DNA from: Moorena sp. SIO3H5
GTDB taxonomy: Bacteria > Cyanobacteriota > Cyanobacteriia > Cyanobacteriales > Coleofasciculaceae
DNA: 64,000 nt
NCBI RefSeq assembly: GCF_010692395.1
Contig: NZ_JAAHHS010000025.1
Coordinates: 1-64,000, forward strand
Reading direction: 5' to 3'
The first letter of the stretch is position 1, and the number at the start of each line of letters is the position of its first letter. Below are positions 1 to 8,311 of this stretch, in pieces. The translations under genes and the position numbers were made by a program. The notes under the pieces are model-generated. The model was not told the origin of the DNA, made no database searches, and saw only the letters and a list, made by a program, of their open reading frames with translations.

Positions 1-25
1 AGCATAACGATGTAATCAATAAAAT

Positions 26-47
26 CTACACGACGCTCTTCCGATCT
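26..47 (+). other. Illumina TruSeq-type adapter 3' segment (assembly/library artefact)
   Basis: Exact 22-nt string CTACACGACGCTCTTCCGATCT, the 3' end of the standard Illumina read-1 adapter ACACTCTTTCCCTACACGACGCTCTTCCGATCT. Confidence 0.97.
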
Positions 48-66
48 CACAGAAAAGGAATTTCCT

Positions 67-1161
67 TTGCCAGATTTAGGTGAATTACCTTTAGAAGAAT
101 TTGTGATTGACGGAGAGAATAAAATAGCGACTACAGCGATGGGAACGATAGTTGCTCATGTGGGGCAAAAAGACCCTAATTTTATTATTTCCAATGCTGA
201 TGGGAATGCTGCTTCTGGAATTAATAATATTAACCAAGCCCTAAAAATTATCCACCCCACCCCGGATGAAATCTACTTCCAAGGACCAAAAGGTCAGGTT
301 TACGAACCCTTGAGTGAAGATGCTTGTGCTGGATTAGCAGTAGGGTTAGCTTTGTTTGGCGCTCGTACCCTGTGGTGTTCTTATGAATCCTTTGCTATCA
401 ATGGGTTACCCATTTGGCAAACCGTTACCCAAGCCATGGCAGAATTGCGCCGTCCTACTCCCTCTACTATTACATTATTTACCGCTGGGGCACTGGAGCA
501 AGGACGCAATGGTTGGACTCACCAGCGTCCTGAAATTGAAAATTACTTTGCTGCTATGATGCGCAATGGCAATATTTTCCCCTTGTTTCCCTGTGATGCT
601 AATAGTATCCAAGTGTGTTATGAGTGGGCGCTGAGTACTAAGAATAAAGGAATTACCATTACTGCCAGTAAGTCACCCTTACCGGTGCGCACGACCTTTG
701 AGCAAACCCGTCAAGGCTTGCAAGATGGTGCAATAGTATTGCATGAAACTAAAGGCAGTAAAACCGTTGTGTTTGCGGTGATTGGGGATATGAGCCTGAT
801 ACCAGTGTTTGATGCTGCTTCCGATTTGGAAAACCAAGGGATTGGGGTGCGGATTGTTTCGGTAATCAGTCCCCGCCGCTTGTACCGTCCTGATGATACG
901 GCTTGGAAAACCTGTACTGACGCTGATGGCGGTTTCTTGGATGATCAGGGCTTTGAACAACTGTTTGGTGGAGATGGGTTGATTGGTGTTACTGGTGGTA
1001 CCAGTGCCATGCTCGAACCGATTATGTTACGTAGTACTTGCAAACGGGATGTGGTGGCTTGGAAGCGTGGTGAAACTACTGGCAGTGCTGGTCAAATTAT
1101 GGCATTTAATGGTTTGACTGCTGAGGCTTTGGCAAAACGAGCCACTGAGTTAGTTGGTTAA
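67..1161 (+). CDS. Phosphoketolase family protein, C-terminal portion; 5' end missing at the adapter junction
   Basis: Motifs 'LWCSYESFA', 'GRNGWTHQRPE', 'PCDANSIQV', 'ASKSPLP' resemble the Xfp core/C-terminal region; frame stays open upstream into the adapter and the N-terminal half is absent. Confidence 0.8.
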   Translation: MPDLGELPLEEFVIDGENKIATTAMGTIVAHVGQKDPNFIISNADGNAASGINNINQALKIIHPTPDEIYFQGPKGQVYEPLSEDACAGLAVGLALFGARTLWCSYESFAINGLPIWQTVTQAMAELRRPTPSTITLFTAGALEQGRNGWTHQRPEIENYFAAMMRNGNIFPLFPCDANSIQVCYEWALSTKNKGITITASKSPLPVRTTFEQTRQGLQDGAIVLHETKGSKTVVFAVIGDMSLIPVFDAASDLENQGIGVRIVSVISPRRLYRPDDTAWKTCTDADGGFLDDQGFEQLFGGDGLIGVTGGTSAMLEPIMLRSTCKRDVVAWKRGETTGSAGQIMAFNGLTAEALAKRATELVG

Positions 1162-1184
1162 AATTTAGTTGGCTAGCATTTTTT

Positions 1185-1219
1185 GGTGTAGCCTTATCTT
1201 TAAGGATGGGGCTACACTA
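1185..1219. terminator. Hairpin downstream of phosphoketolase
   Basis: GTGTAGCC-TTA-TCTT-TAAGGATGG-GGCTACAC inverted repeat just after the stop codon. Confidence 0.5.
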
Positions 1220-1378
1220 ATCAAGCCTTCCTGGACGAACCCAATAGTAAACGTTAATCGTTGTTAAACTGCAGCTACCTGTAGGGTGGGCAAGGTTTTG
1301 CCCACCCTACCCATGGATTGTGTGCTAATCAAGCCTTCCTGGACGAACCCAATAGTAAAAGTTAATAGTTGTTGAACT
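1217..1378 (+). repeat. Direct repeat pair (~53 bp) flanking a perfect hairpin
   Basis: CTAATCAAGCCTTCCTGGACGAACCCAATAGTAAA(A/C)GTTAAT... at 1217-1270 and 1325-1378; between them GTAGGGTGGGCAA-GGTT-TTGCCCACCCTAC at 1281-1310. Confidence 0.9.
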
Positions 1379-1389
1379 AAGGCGGATTC

Positions 1390-2964
1390 ATGTTCCAAGA
1401 GATTGCGGCTCAGATTGCTTTTTCCCCTTCCTTGCCCTATGTAGCCACAGCCCTAGGGGTGACTAGCATCGCGGGACTACTGGGCTGGCGCTGGTGGCAA
1501 CGAAAAAATACTTACAAATCCCTAGAGTCACTGCCCTGTCCTCCCAAACACTGGCTATTGGGAAATCTTCCTCAACTATTAGCAGCAGTAAAACAGAAGA
1601 AATTCTTCCAATTCTTGTTTGATTGGAGCAAGCAGCTAGGCCCGATTTATGTTTTGTGGCTTAACTCTCCAGTTCTGGTTTTGAGTCAACCAAAGGTGAT
1701 CGAAAACACCATTGTGAATGGCATCAAAGATGGCAGCTTGGTTAGGTCTGAGCGAATCTGCAAAGTTTGGAACGACCTTGGTGGTGCTCCAATTCTTATC
1801 GGCCAAAACGGGACTGAGTGGCAGTGGCGACGGAAGGCTTGGAATCCCGAATTCAACTCTAGTAGTCTGTCCAAATACTTTGACATTATTAACCTTGCCT
1901 GCGAACAAGTAATTGCCAGACTTCAGCAAGATAGAGCGCAAACAGAGGTAAAGGTAGATTCCCTGTTTGTGGAACTAACCATGAAGGTGATTTTCTGTTT
2001 AGTGATCGGAATTCCTGTGGATGGAAAATCCTCTAGTTCTGAAGGTCCAGCCCTCGATATTCTTAAGGCTGACGAGGCGATGTCTATTTTTGGCTATCGG
2101 GCCCTACGGTTAATTACTGGCGAGAAGAGATGGATGAAATATTTGCCCACTCAGGCTTCTCAAGATTACTGGAGAGCAAGGCGATATTTAGAGGGTGTGA
2201 TTGGTCCGCGAGTGGACTTAGCCTTGAAGATGAGAGCACAAAACCTGACTAATTGGAACCAGGTAAGTCCAATCTTCCAGGAATCGATGTTGGTGAAAAT
2301 AGCGGCTGGCGAAGGAAAATACACTCGGAAAACATTGATCGCAGAAGCAATTCAACTCTTAATGGCTGGTACTGATACCACAGCTCATACTTTATCCTTT
2401 GCAGTAGGAGCGTTAACCTTAAATCCAAGGGTTTTTCAGAAAGCACAGGCTGTGGTTGACCAGACTTGGGAAAGTCCAGGTGGCCTTAAGGGTGGGATTA
2501 ATACAGAAAGTCTGAAGAAATTGACTTACATCGGTGGGATTATTAAAGAGACTTTGCGCCTTTATTCAGTCACGTCAGGTTCCGCTTCCTTGGAGGCTCA
2601 ACGTGACACTGTGATTGAGGGCAATCTTATTCCTCGTGGCACCACAATCCGGTTGTCAATGCTTGCTGCTGGGCGAGACCCAGAGGTCTATGCCAACCCC
2701 GAAGAATTTTTGCCAGAGCGTTGGTTAGACCAGGGCAAGGGCAGCACCCCACTTCCCATGATAAATTTTGGCTCAGGTTTTCATCGTTGCTTGGGAGAGC
2801 ATCTGGCCATGCTGGAAGCAACGGTAATGCTAGCAATGCTGCTCCGTTATTTTGACTGGGAGTTGGTAAATGGTCGTTCATCCCTCGAAGAGTTAGAACA
2901 GAACCTTTTGATTTATCCCTCTGATGGCATGCCAGTGCGTTTTAAGGCTAGACCAACCTGCTGA
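1390..2964 (+). CDS. Cytochrome P450
   Basis: Heme-ligand motif FGSGFHRCLG, I-helix LMAGTDTTAHT, ExxR 'KETLRL', N-terminal hydrophobic anchor. Confidence 0.95.
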   Translation: MFQEIAAQIAFSPSLPYVATALGVTSIAGLLGWRWWQRKNTYKSLESLPCPPKHWLLGNLPQLLAAVKQKKFFQFLFDWSKQLGPIYVLWLNSPVLVLSQPKVIENTIVNGIKDGSLVRSERICKVWNDLGGAPILIGQNGTEWQWRRKAWNPEFNSSSLSKYFDIINLACEQVIARLQQDRAQTEVKVDSLFVELTMKVIFCLVIGIPVDGKSSSSEGPALDILKADEAMSIFGYRALRLITGEKRWMKYLPTQASQDYWRARRYLEGVIGPRVDLALKMRAQNLTNWNQVSPIFQESMLVKIAAGEGKYTRKTLIAEAIQLLMAGTDTTAHTLSFAVGALTLNPRVFQKAQAVVDQTWESPGGLKGGINTESLKKLTYIGGIIKETLRLYSVTSGSASLEAQRDTVIEGNLIPRGTTIRLSMLAAGRDPEVYANPEEFLPERWLDQGKGSTPLPMINFGSGFHRCLGEHLAMLEATVMLAMLLRYFDWELVNGRSSLEELEQNLLIYPSDGMPVRFKARPTC

Positions 2965-2971
2965 ATGTTTA

Positions 2972-3103
2972 TATAGCGGTTTTAAATTTGGTGAGGTACA
3001 GATTTTCTGCTTTTAGGGAACAGGGAACACAGAAGAGGCAAAAGGCAAAAGGCAAAAGGCAAGAGAAAAAAATTGTGTACCTCATTAGGCTATAAAGCGC
3101 TAT
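2972..3103. mobile_element. MITE-like element with imperfect terminal inverted repeats around a short tandem repeat core
   Basis: Left TATAGCGGTTTTAAATTTGGTGAGGTACA...; right arm reverse complement ATAGCGCTTTATAGCCTAATGAGGTACACAATTTTT; core gggaacagggaacac..aaaaggcaaaaggcaaaaggc. Confidence 0.6.
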
Positions 3104-3136
3104 CATAAACTTGACTATTAAGGAATTTCCGGATTT

Positions 3137-4474
3137 ATGAAATCACGTTCAACAGAAGAGTATGAATTATTTAGAAAACTTAAACGCTATCAAGGTCAGC
3201 TTGATCTGGGTCATTCAGATGCCCCTGAATATAAGAAGAAAGATTTAATGGTAGAAATGGAGAATTTATATGCATCTTACCCTGCCCAGTATTTAGTCGA
3301 TTCTCATAAGGTAACTGTCCCAGAAAGTCTTGCTAATCTAGGTGCAAAAAAGATTTTTGGGCTCATTCCATCGTTTCCTAACGTTGATCCGAAATCCGTA
3401 GTTATTTTCCCTAAGACTTCAACAATTCTTGTTAAAATGTCGATTCTAGCCTCCAAAGATAGATTATTACGGATGGGAGGAAATGTTAAACCTATTACAG
3501 TCATTTATCCAGAAGGTAACTTTCGCTACAACCATAATGTAGATATATTTTGTGGCACTACTCGGCATTTAGTAGAAGTTTGTCCCGCGAGTTTTAAGAT
3601 TAAGCCAGACAAATTAGAAGAAGTCATTTGTACTGCAAAAAAGAATGGATATCTAATTGCTGCTTTTATACTGGAAACCCCTAATAATCCCTGGTGCCAA
3701 ATTTATAGTCCAGATGAGTTAAAAGAATTAGCAGAGGTCGCCCATAAACATAATATCCTGATCATTAATGATATGTATTTTTCAGGAACTGAAGCAATAG
3801 AAAATGACCAAGTTTCAGTGGCTAGTGTCAGTAGTCGCTCAGATTTAGTTATCACAACCTGTGGAATGCGAAGACAATTTGGAATTGACGGTATTGGCAA
3901 AGTAGGTTTTTTGACGAGTCAGAATGAGGCGCTTGTGAAGGAAATTAAGCGCTTTGTTGTTGCAGCACATATTCGTTACACCAATGCAGAGGTAATTACA
4001 GCTTCTTGGGCTCTAAAGAAAAGAGACTTGAATCATCGTGAAGAATTGAGAAAAGAGTTAGAGAGATTGAGGGCTAATGCCGAAGCTTTTCTGATGAATT
4101 CTGATTTATTCGCTATGGGAATGAAGATTATCAAGAGCAGCTGTGCAGGGCCTTTTATCAATATTGGGTTTAACTCAGAAATAGAATCTATGATGAAGAG
4201 TTTAGGGATAGCAGATAGTTATAATTTGGGTGAATATTTTTCTCAAATTGGAAAGGTTACACTTTTACCTTTAAGCTCAATGTTTACCAATAAAATTGGC
4301 TTTCGGGTAAACGTGACAAATATTTCGGAGTATAAAGCAGGATTAGCCTGTATGCAGGCTACCATTGAAAAGATTAAGAAAGGAGTTTCTTATCTTTCTT
4401 TAGAGACAGAAATAAATAAAGAATATGAGATTTTGAGACAAGGTTATCGTCCTTGGGAAGGTATCCAGGTCTGA
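3137..4474 (+). CDS. PLP-dependent aminotransferase class I/II fold protein, apparently lacking the Schiff-base lysine
   Basis: ETPNNPWCQIY (NPxxP-type), IINDMYFSG (DxxY-type), conserved C-terminal 'GFRVNV'; the SxSK position reads TTCGMRRQFG. Confidence 0.75.
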   Translation: MKSRSTEEYELFRKLKRYQGQLDLGHSDAPEYKKKDLMVEMENLYASYPAQYLVDSHKVTVPESLANLGAKKIFGLIPSFPNVDPKSVVIFPKTSTILVKMSILASKDRLLRMGGNVKPITVIYPEGNFRYNHNVDIFCGTTRHLVEVCPASFKIKPDKLEEVICTAKKNGYLIAAFILETPNNPWCQIYSPDELKELAEVAHKHNILIINDMYFSGTEAIENDQVSVASVSSRSDLVITTCGMRRQFGIDGIGKVGFLTSQNEALVKEIKRFVVAAHIRYTNAEVITASWALKKRDLNHREELRKELERLRANAEAFLMNSDLFAMGMKIIKSSCAGPFINIGFNSEIESMMKSLGIADSYNLGEYFSQIGKVTLLPLSSMFTNKIGFRVNVTNISEYKAGLACMQATIEKIKKGVSYLSLETEINKEYEILRQGYRPWEGIQV

Positions 4475-4660
4475 AAGTATGGCGGTTCAGATATAGCGCT
4501 ACGCGCAATGGCAAGAGGCAAGAGGCAAAAGTTCACGTGCATTAGCTTTTCGGCTTCTATCAATGTCCTAACTTTAATGGGTAGTGCTATATCGATGATA
4601 TGTAAGCATATGCGCGTTGCGATTTACCTGCGTGTCAATCGCATTCCTGTCTTATTTAAT

Positions 4661-4703
4661 ACTGCCCACACTGCCCACACTGCCCACACTGCCCACACTG
4701 CCC
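4661..4703 (+). repeat. 9-bp tandem repeat ACTGCCCAC, about 4.8 copies
   Basis: Direct reading. Confidence 0.97.
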
Positions 4704-4725
4704 TAGGTTATGGCTATTCAACCAA

Positions 4726-4763
4726 ACTTGATATCACCCCTAACACTTGATATCACCCCTAAC
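4726..4763 (+). repeat. 19-bp perfect tandem duplication ACTTGATATCACCCCTAAC x2
   Basis: Direct reading. Confidence 0.97.
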
Positions 4764-4858
4764 AGGTGTCTTGAGCTTAACGCTAAGGTATGAAGAGCAT
4801 GCTAAGCTTATAGATTAAAAGGCTCCCGACCACTATCTAATCATAGGCACGGACAACT

Positions 4859-5386
4859 ATGCGACCTGATTTGCAGGACTTGGTGATTTCAGAGGACTAT
4901 CTAACCAATTTAGTTGGGGAGAAGCCAGAGCGAGTCAGAGGTTTTTTCCTAGAGAAACCAAAAGAACCAGGAGATTTCCTGATCAAATTGGGTAGAGGGT
5001 CCTTTCTATGGCTGAAATATAAGGCAGTTAGACGGCTAGTGAAAGAAGTGGATCGATACAATACCGTGATTAGAGCTGTACACATTAATGATCAACTGGA
5101 AGAAGCTGGTAATCCAGGTGTTGGTCTGAGTAATCGGGAGCGAGTGCTCGAAGCCCTTGGGGTGATGAAAACGGATTTAGTGCGTGCTTTGAAGACAGAA
5201 CGAATTCTCAGGGAGAATAAGCAGTTTATTACTAAGAATCCTCAGCTATTTACTACTAATTTAACTACCTTGACCGCCCTGCACTTGAGTGATCAGGCCA
5301 GTGAGTATGGACGAGTGCTAGACCAAGCCTTGCAGGTAGCAGTGGGGGTACAAGAGGAAATGAGAAAATTGCAGAATCAGCGTTAG
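4859..5386 (+). CDS. Conserved-looking hypothetical protein (175 aa)
   Basis: Long ORF, balanced composition, ATG start; no family recognised. Confidence 0.7.
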   Translation: MRPDLQDLVISEDYLTNLVGEKPERVRGFFLEKPKEPGDFLIKLGRGSFLWLKYKAVRRLVKEVDRYNTVIRAVHINDQLEEAGNPGVGLSNRERVLEALGVMKTDLVRALKTERILRENKQFITKNPQLFTTNLTTLTALHLSDQASEYGRVLDQALQVAVGVQEEMRKLQNQR

Positions 5387-5499
5387 GGTCTCTATTTTAG
5401 GGAGTCGGGAATCGGGAGTCGCGAATAGGGAACAGGGAATAGGGAATAGGGAAAAAATTCTTTGCATCGCTGGTTTTTTGAATATTGAGGATGATTGGG

Positions 5500-6066
5500 A
5501 TGACAACAGTATTAAATCTAGAGCCCATTACCACTCTGACCAGAGAGCAGTTTTATCGCTTATGTAAGGCGAATCCTGATTTACAACTTGAACGTTCACC
5601 CCAAGGTAATTTAATTATTATGACTCCCTTAGGGGGAGAAAGTGGAAGGATTGAAGCGAATCTGATTGGTGATTTAATTATTTGGAATCGTCAGACTCGG
5701 TTGGGGGTTGTCTTCAGTTCTCAGACTGTGTTTAGTTTACCAGGTGGTGGCGATCGCTCTCCCGATGTAGCTTGGGTAGCCCTGGAACGATGGACAGCAC
5801 TGAGTCAAAAAGAAAGAGAAGGTTTTCCACCGATTTGTCCCGATTTTGTGATTGAGTTGCGCTCACGGACAGATCGATTAAAGCCCCTACAGGATAAAAT
5901 GCAAGAATATTTAGCCAGTGGCTTGCGTTTGGGTTGGTTGATTAATCCCCAGGATAAACTGGTGGAAATTTATATGGCAAACCAACCTGTAAAAGTAATA
6001 ACAATGCCTGTAGTATTAACAGGAAATGAGGTGTTACCGGGGTTTAGTTTAGAAGTTAGAAGTTAG
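5500..6066 (+). CDS. Uma2 family endonuclease-like protein (DUF820)
   Basis: Pattern 'LTREQFYRLCKANPDLQLERSPQGNLIIMTPLGGESG...RSPDVAWV...CPDFVIELRSRTDRL'; in-frame ATG at 5500 seems more plausible than the upstream ATG at 5485. Confidence 0.85.
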   Translation: MTTVLNLEPITTLTREQFYRLCKANPDLQLERSPQGNLIIMTPLGGESGRIEANLIGDLIIWNRQTRLGVVFSSQTVFSLPGGGDRSPDVAWVALERWTALSQKEREGFPPICPDFVIELRSRTDRLKPLQDKMQEYLASGLRLGWLINPQDKLVEIYMANQPVKVITMPVVLTGNEVLPGFSLEVRS

Positions 6067-6137
6067 AATTAAGAATTTAGAATTTAAAATGAAGTTCGAT
6101 GAGACTTTTTGCTAAGTAACTGATGCCTTACGTTTAG

Positions 6138-6243
6138 AAAGTCGGGAGTCGGGAGTCGGGAGTCGGTAAAAACCCTATATTATATATATAATATTACTAT
6201 GAAAACAGCTATATAATATACCTTATTCTTTCTTCCCACACTC
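6138..6243 (+). repeat. Dispersed repeat copy 1 (tandem GGGAGTC + TATA-rich + GAAAACAGCTATATA)
   Basis: Extended similarity to 7997-8107. Confidence 0.8.
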
Positions 6244-6419
6244 TCCCATCGGGTGCATCTCCTAAAAGTTGTTTGACCCAGCAGTGGTGCGTTACGGGCA
6301 GCAACCTAATCCTGGCTACGAGGTGAAACATGCAAGCCCCTAACTTGTCAAAAATTATTTAGGGTTGCTATATTTTGTTCAAATAGATTTGATTCAATTT
6401 CAGTTCAGGGGTACAATAA

Positions 6420-7526
6420 ATGACGGTTCCACTCTCTTTGTCCAAACTACTAAGCCCTTTTGAATTAGGTGATTTATCTTTAAAAAACAGAGTAGTAATG
6501 CCTCCTTTAACTAGAGGTAGAGCAGTTAATCTGGGTATTCCCAATGATTTAATGGTGGAATATTATACTCAAAGAACTGGAGTAGGTCTAATTATCACTG
6601 AAGGTACTTTTATTTCCCCTCAAGCTAACGGTTGGGTAAATGCTCCTGGTATTTATACTCTGGAACAAACTGAAGGGTGGAAAAAAGTTGTTAGTAGTGT
6701 ACACTCTAAAAATACGCCATTATTTTTGCAGCTTTGGCACTGTGGTAGGGCTTCTCATAGTAGTTTCCATGATGGTAAGCTAGCTGTTGCTCCTTCAGCC
6801 ATTAAAATTAACGAAGAATATGTTCATACCCCTGAGGGAAAACAGCCTCACGAAACCCCACGAGCCCTGGAAACTGAAGAAATACCCCAAATCGTAGAAG
6901 ACTATAAAAAAGCGGCTGAAAATGCCAAACAGGCAGGTTTTGATGGGGTAGAAGTTCATTCAGCTAATGGTTATTTACTGGACTCTTTCCTGCAATCCAA
7001 AACCAACCAAAGAACAGATAACTATGGTGGGACTCTTGAAAATAGATATCGTTTACTCAAAGAAGTAATCGAAGCTGTAATAACTGTTTTTCCAGTCAAT
7101 CGAGTGGGGGTTCGTTTGTCTCCTAATGGTTTATTTAATGATATGGGGTCTGTGGATTATCGTGAAACCTTTCTTTATGTAGCTAAAGAGTTAAACAGTT
7201 ATGGGTTAGCTTATCTTCATGTATTAGATGGGTTAGCGTTTGGATTTCATGAATTAGGAGAACCGATAACTTTGGCTGAGCTTAGAAACGTTTTTGATGG
7301 TCCAATTATTGGTAATTGCGGCTATACTAAAGAAACAGCCGAAGCGGCAATTCAAGAAGGTTTGGCAGATTTAATTGCTTTCGGAAGACCGATTCTGAGT
7401 AATCCAGATTTGGTTGATCGCTTCGCTAATAATTGGCCTCTTAATCCTATTCCAGATGTGAAACTTTGGTATTCTCCAGGTAAAGAAGGTTATACTGACT
7501 TTCCTACTTATAAGACGGAAAACTAG
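6420..7526 (+). CDS. NADH:flavin oxidoreductase, Old Yellow Enzyme family (alkene reductase)
   Basis: 'FQLWHCGRASH', 'GFDGVEVHSANGYLLDSFLQSKTNQRTDNYGGTLENRYR', 'IAFGRPILSNPDLV'. Confidence 0.95.
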   Translation: MTVPLSLSKLLSPFELGDLSLKNRVVMPPLTRGRAVNLGIPNDLMVEYYTQRTGVGLIITEGTFISPQANGWVNAPGIYTLEQTEGWKKVVSSVHSKNTPLFLQLWHCGRASHSSFHDGKLAVAPSAIKINEEYVHTPEGKQPHETPRALETEEIPQIVEDYKKAAENAKQAGFDGVEVHSANGYLLDSFLQSKTNQRTDNYGGTLENRYRLLKEVIEAVITVFPVNRVGVRLSPNGLFNDMGSVDYRETFLYVAKELNSYGLAYLHVLDGLAFGFHELGEPITLAELRNVFDGPIIGNCGYTKETAEAAIQEGLADLIAFGRPILSNPDLVDRFANNWPLNPIPDVKLWYSPGKEGYTDFPTYKTEN

Positions 7527-7538
7527 CGAGGCTCTTAC

Positions 7539-7642
7539 GTAAGCATTCAGCTTAAGCGCTACGCGCACCCTGCGCGAACAGCTTTCAGCTAATGCGCGTA
7601 GCGCATTAGCTCACGGCTGACAGCTGACAGCTGAATGCTTAC
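7539..7642. mobile_element. Small palindromic/MITE-like element with perfect 14-bp terminal inverted repeats
   Basis: GTAAGCATTCAGCT (7539-7552) and AGCTGAATGCTTAC (7629-7642); internal near-palindrome CTAATGCGCGTAGCGCATTAG. Confidence 0.75.
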
Positions 7643-7769
7643 CAAGCTTGTACCACGAGTCATGGACTTTTCCCCAGACTTTCAATTCTCATTAATCTCG
7701 AACTATTAATTTTATCGTTCTAGGTTTATTTTAAGCACCGATCTAGTAGCGTGAGCTTTTAGCTGGCCC

Positions 7770-7994
7770 TCACTTAGCCAGCTCCCTCAAAGCATTTTCA
7801 TACCTCTTGCTGACTTTCTGATAAGCTGCCATTACCGTTTCAAACTCAGGGTCTTTCGTGGTGATTTCAACACCATCAGCGGTTTCTGTGATAAATACAG
7901 TATCTCCCTCACCAACATTCAGCTGTTGTAGGATCTCCTCAGGTAAGGTTATGCCTAGGGAATTACCAATTTTATTAATTGTGAGCTTGTACAT
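7770..7994 (-). CDS. AbrB/MazE-type (SpoVT-AbrB) antitoxin-like protein, apparently without partner toxin
   Basis: MYKLTINKIGNSLGITLPEEILQQLNVGEGDTVFITETADGVEIT. Confidence 0.9.
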   Translation of the reverse strand: MYKLTINKIGNSLGITLPEEILQQLNVGEGDTVFITETADGVEITTKDPEFETVMAAYQKVSKRYENALRELAK

Positions 7995-7996
7995 AG

Positions 7997-8107
7997 TGTA
8001 AAGGGAGTCGGGAGTCGCTCAAAATCCTATATCATATTATATATATCATTACTATGAAAACCGCTATATAGTATTCCCTATTCTTTCTGCCCACGCGCCC
8101 AAATCCC
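7997..8107 (+). repeat. Dispersed repeat copy 2 (direct orientation relative to 6138-6243)
   Basis: gggagtcgggagtcg...CTATATcATATTATATATATcATTACTATGAAAACCGCTATATAgTATtCC..TTCTTTCTgCCCAC. Confidence 0.8.
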
Positions 8108-8311
8108 ACACTCCCTTAAAAAAGCTATAATCCGCAATCACTAATGATTTGGGGACTTTGTAAAAGTTTTAGAGGTTAGTCCAGAACAGAAGAAGAAGGC
8201 AGTAAGTGCGATTGGGTACTGAAACCGAGGGCGGTGCAGAAGTTGGGGTTTTAGGAGGAGGGGCGATCGCATGCCTACACCGCCTTTTCGATACACCACC
8301 TGCTGAGGATA

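Noticed and set aside
4508-4750. 80-aa ORF ending in (AHT)n
   Set aside because: Composed largely of the 9-bp tandem repeat with no protein-like composition or RBS evidence.
5485-6066. Uma2 protein as part of a defence system
   Set aside because: Uma2/DUF820 genes are very common singletons in cyanobacteria; no linked defence gene here.
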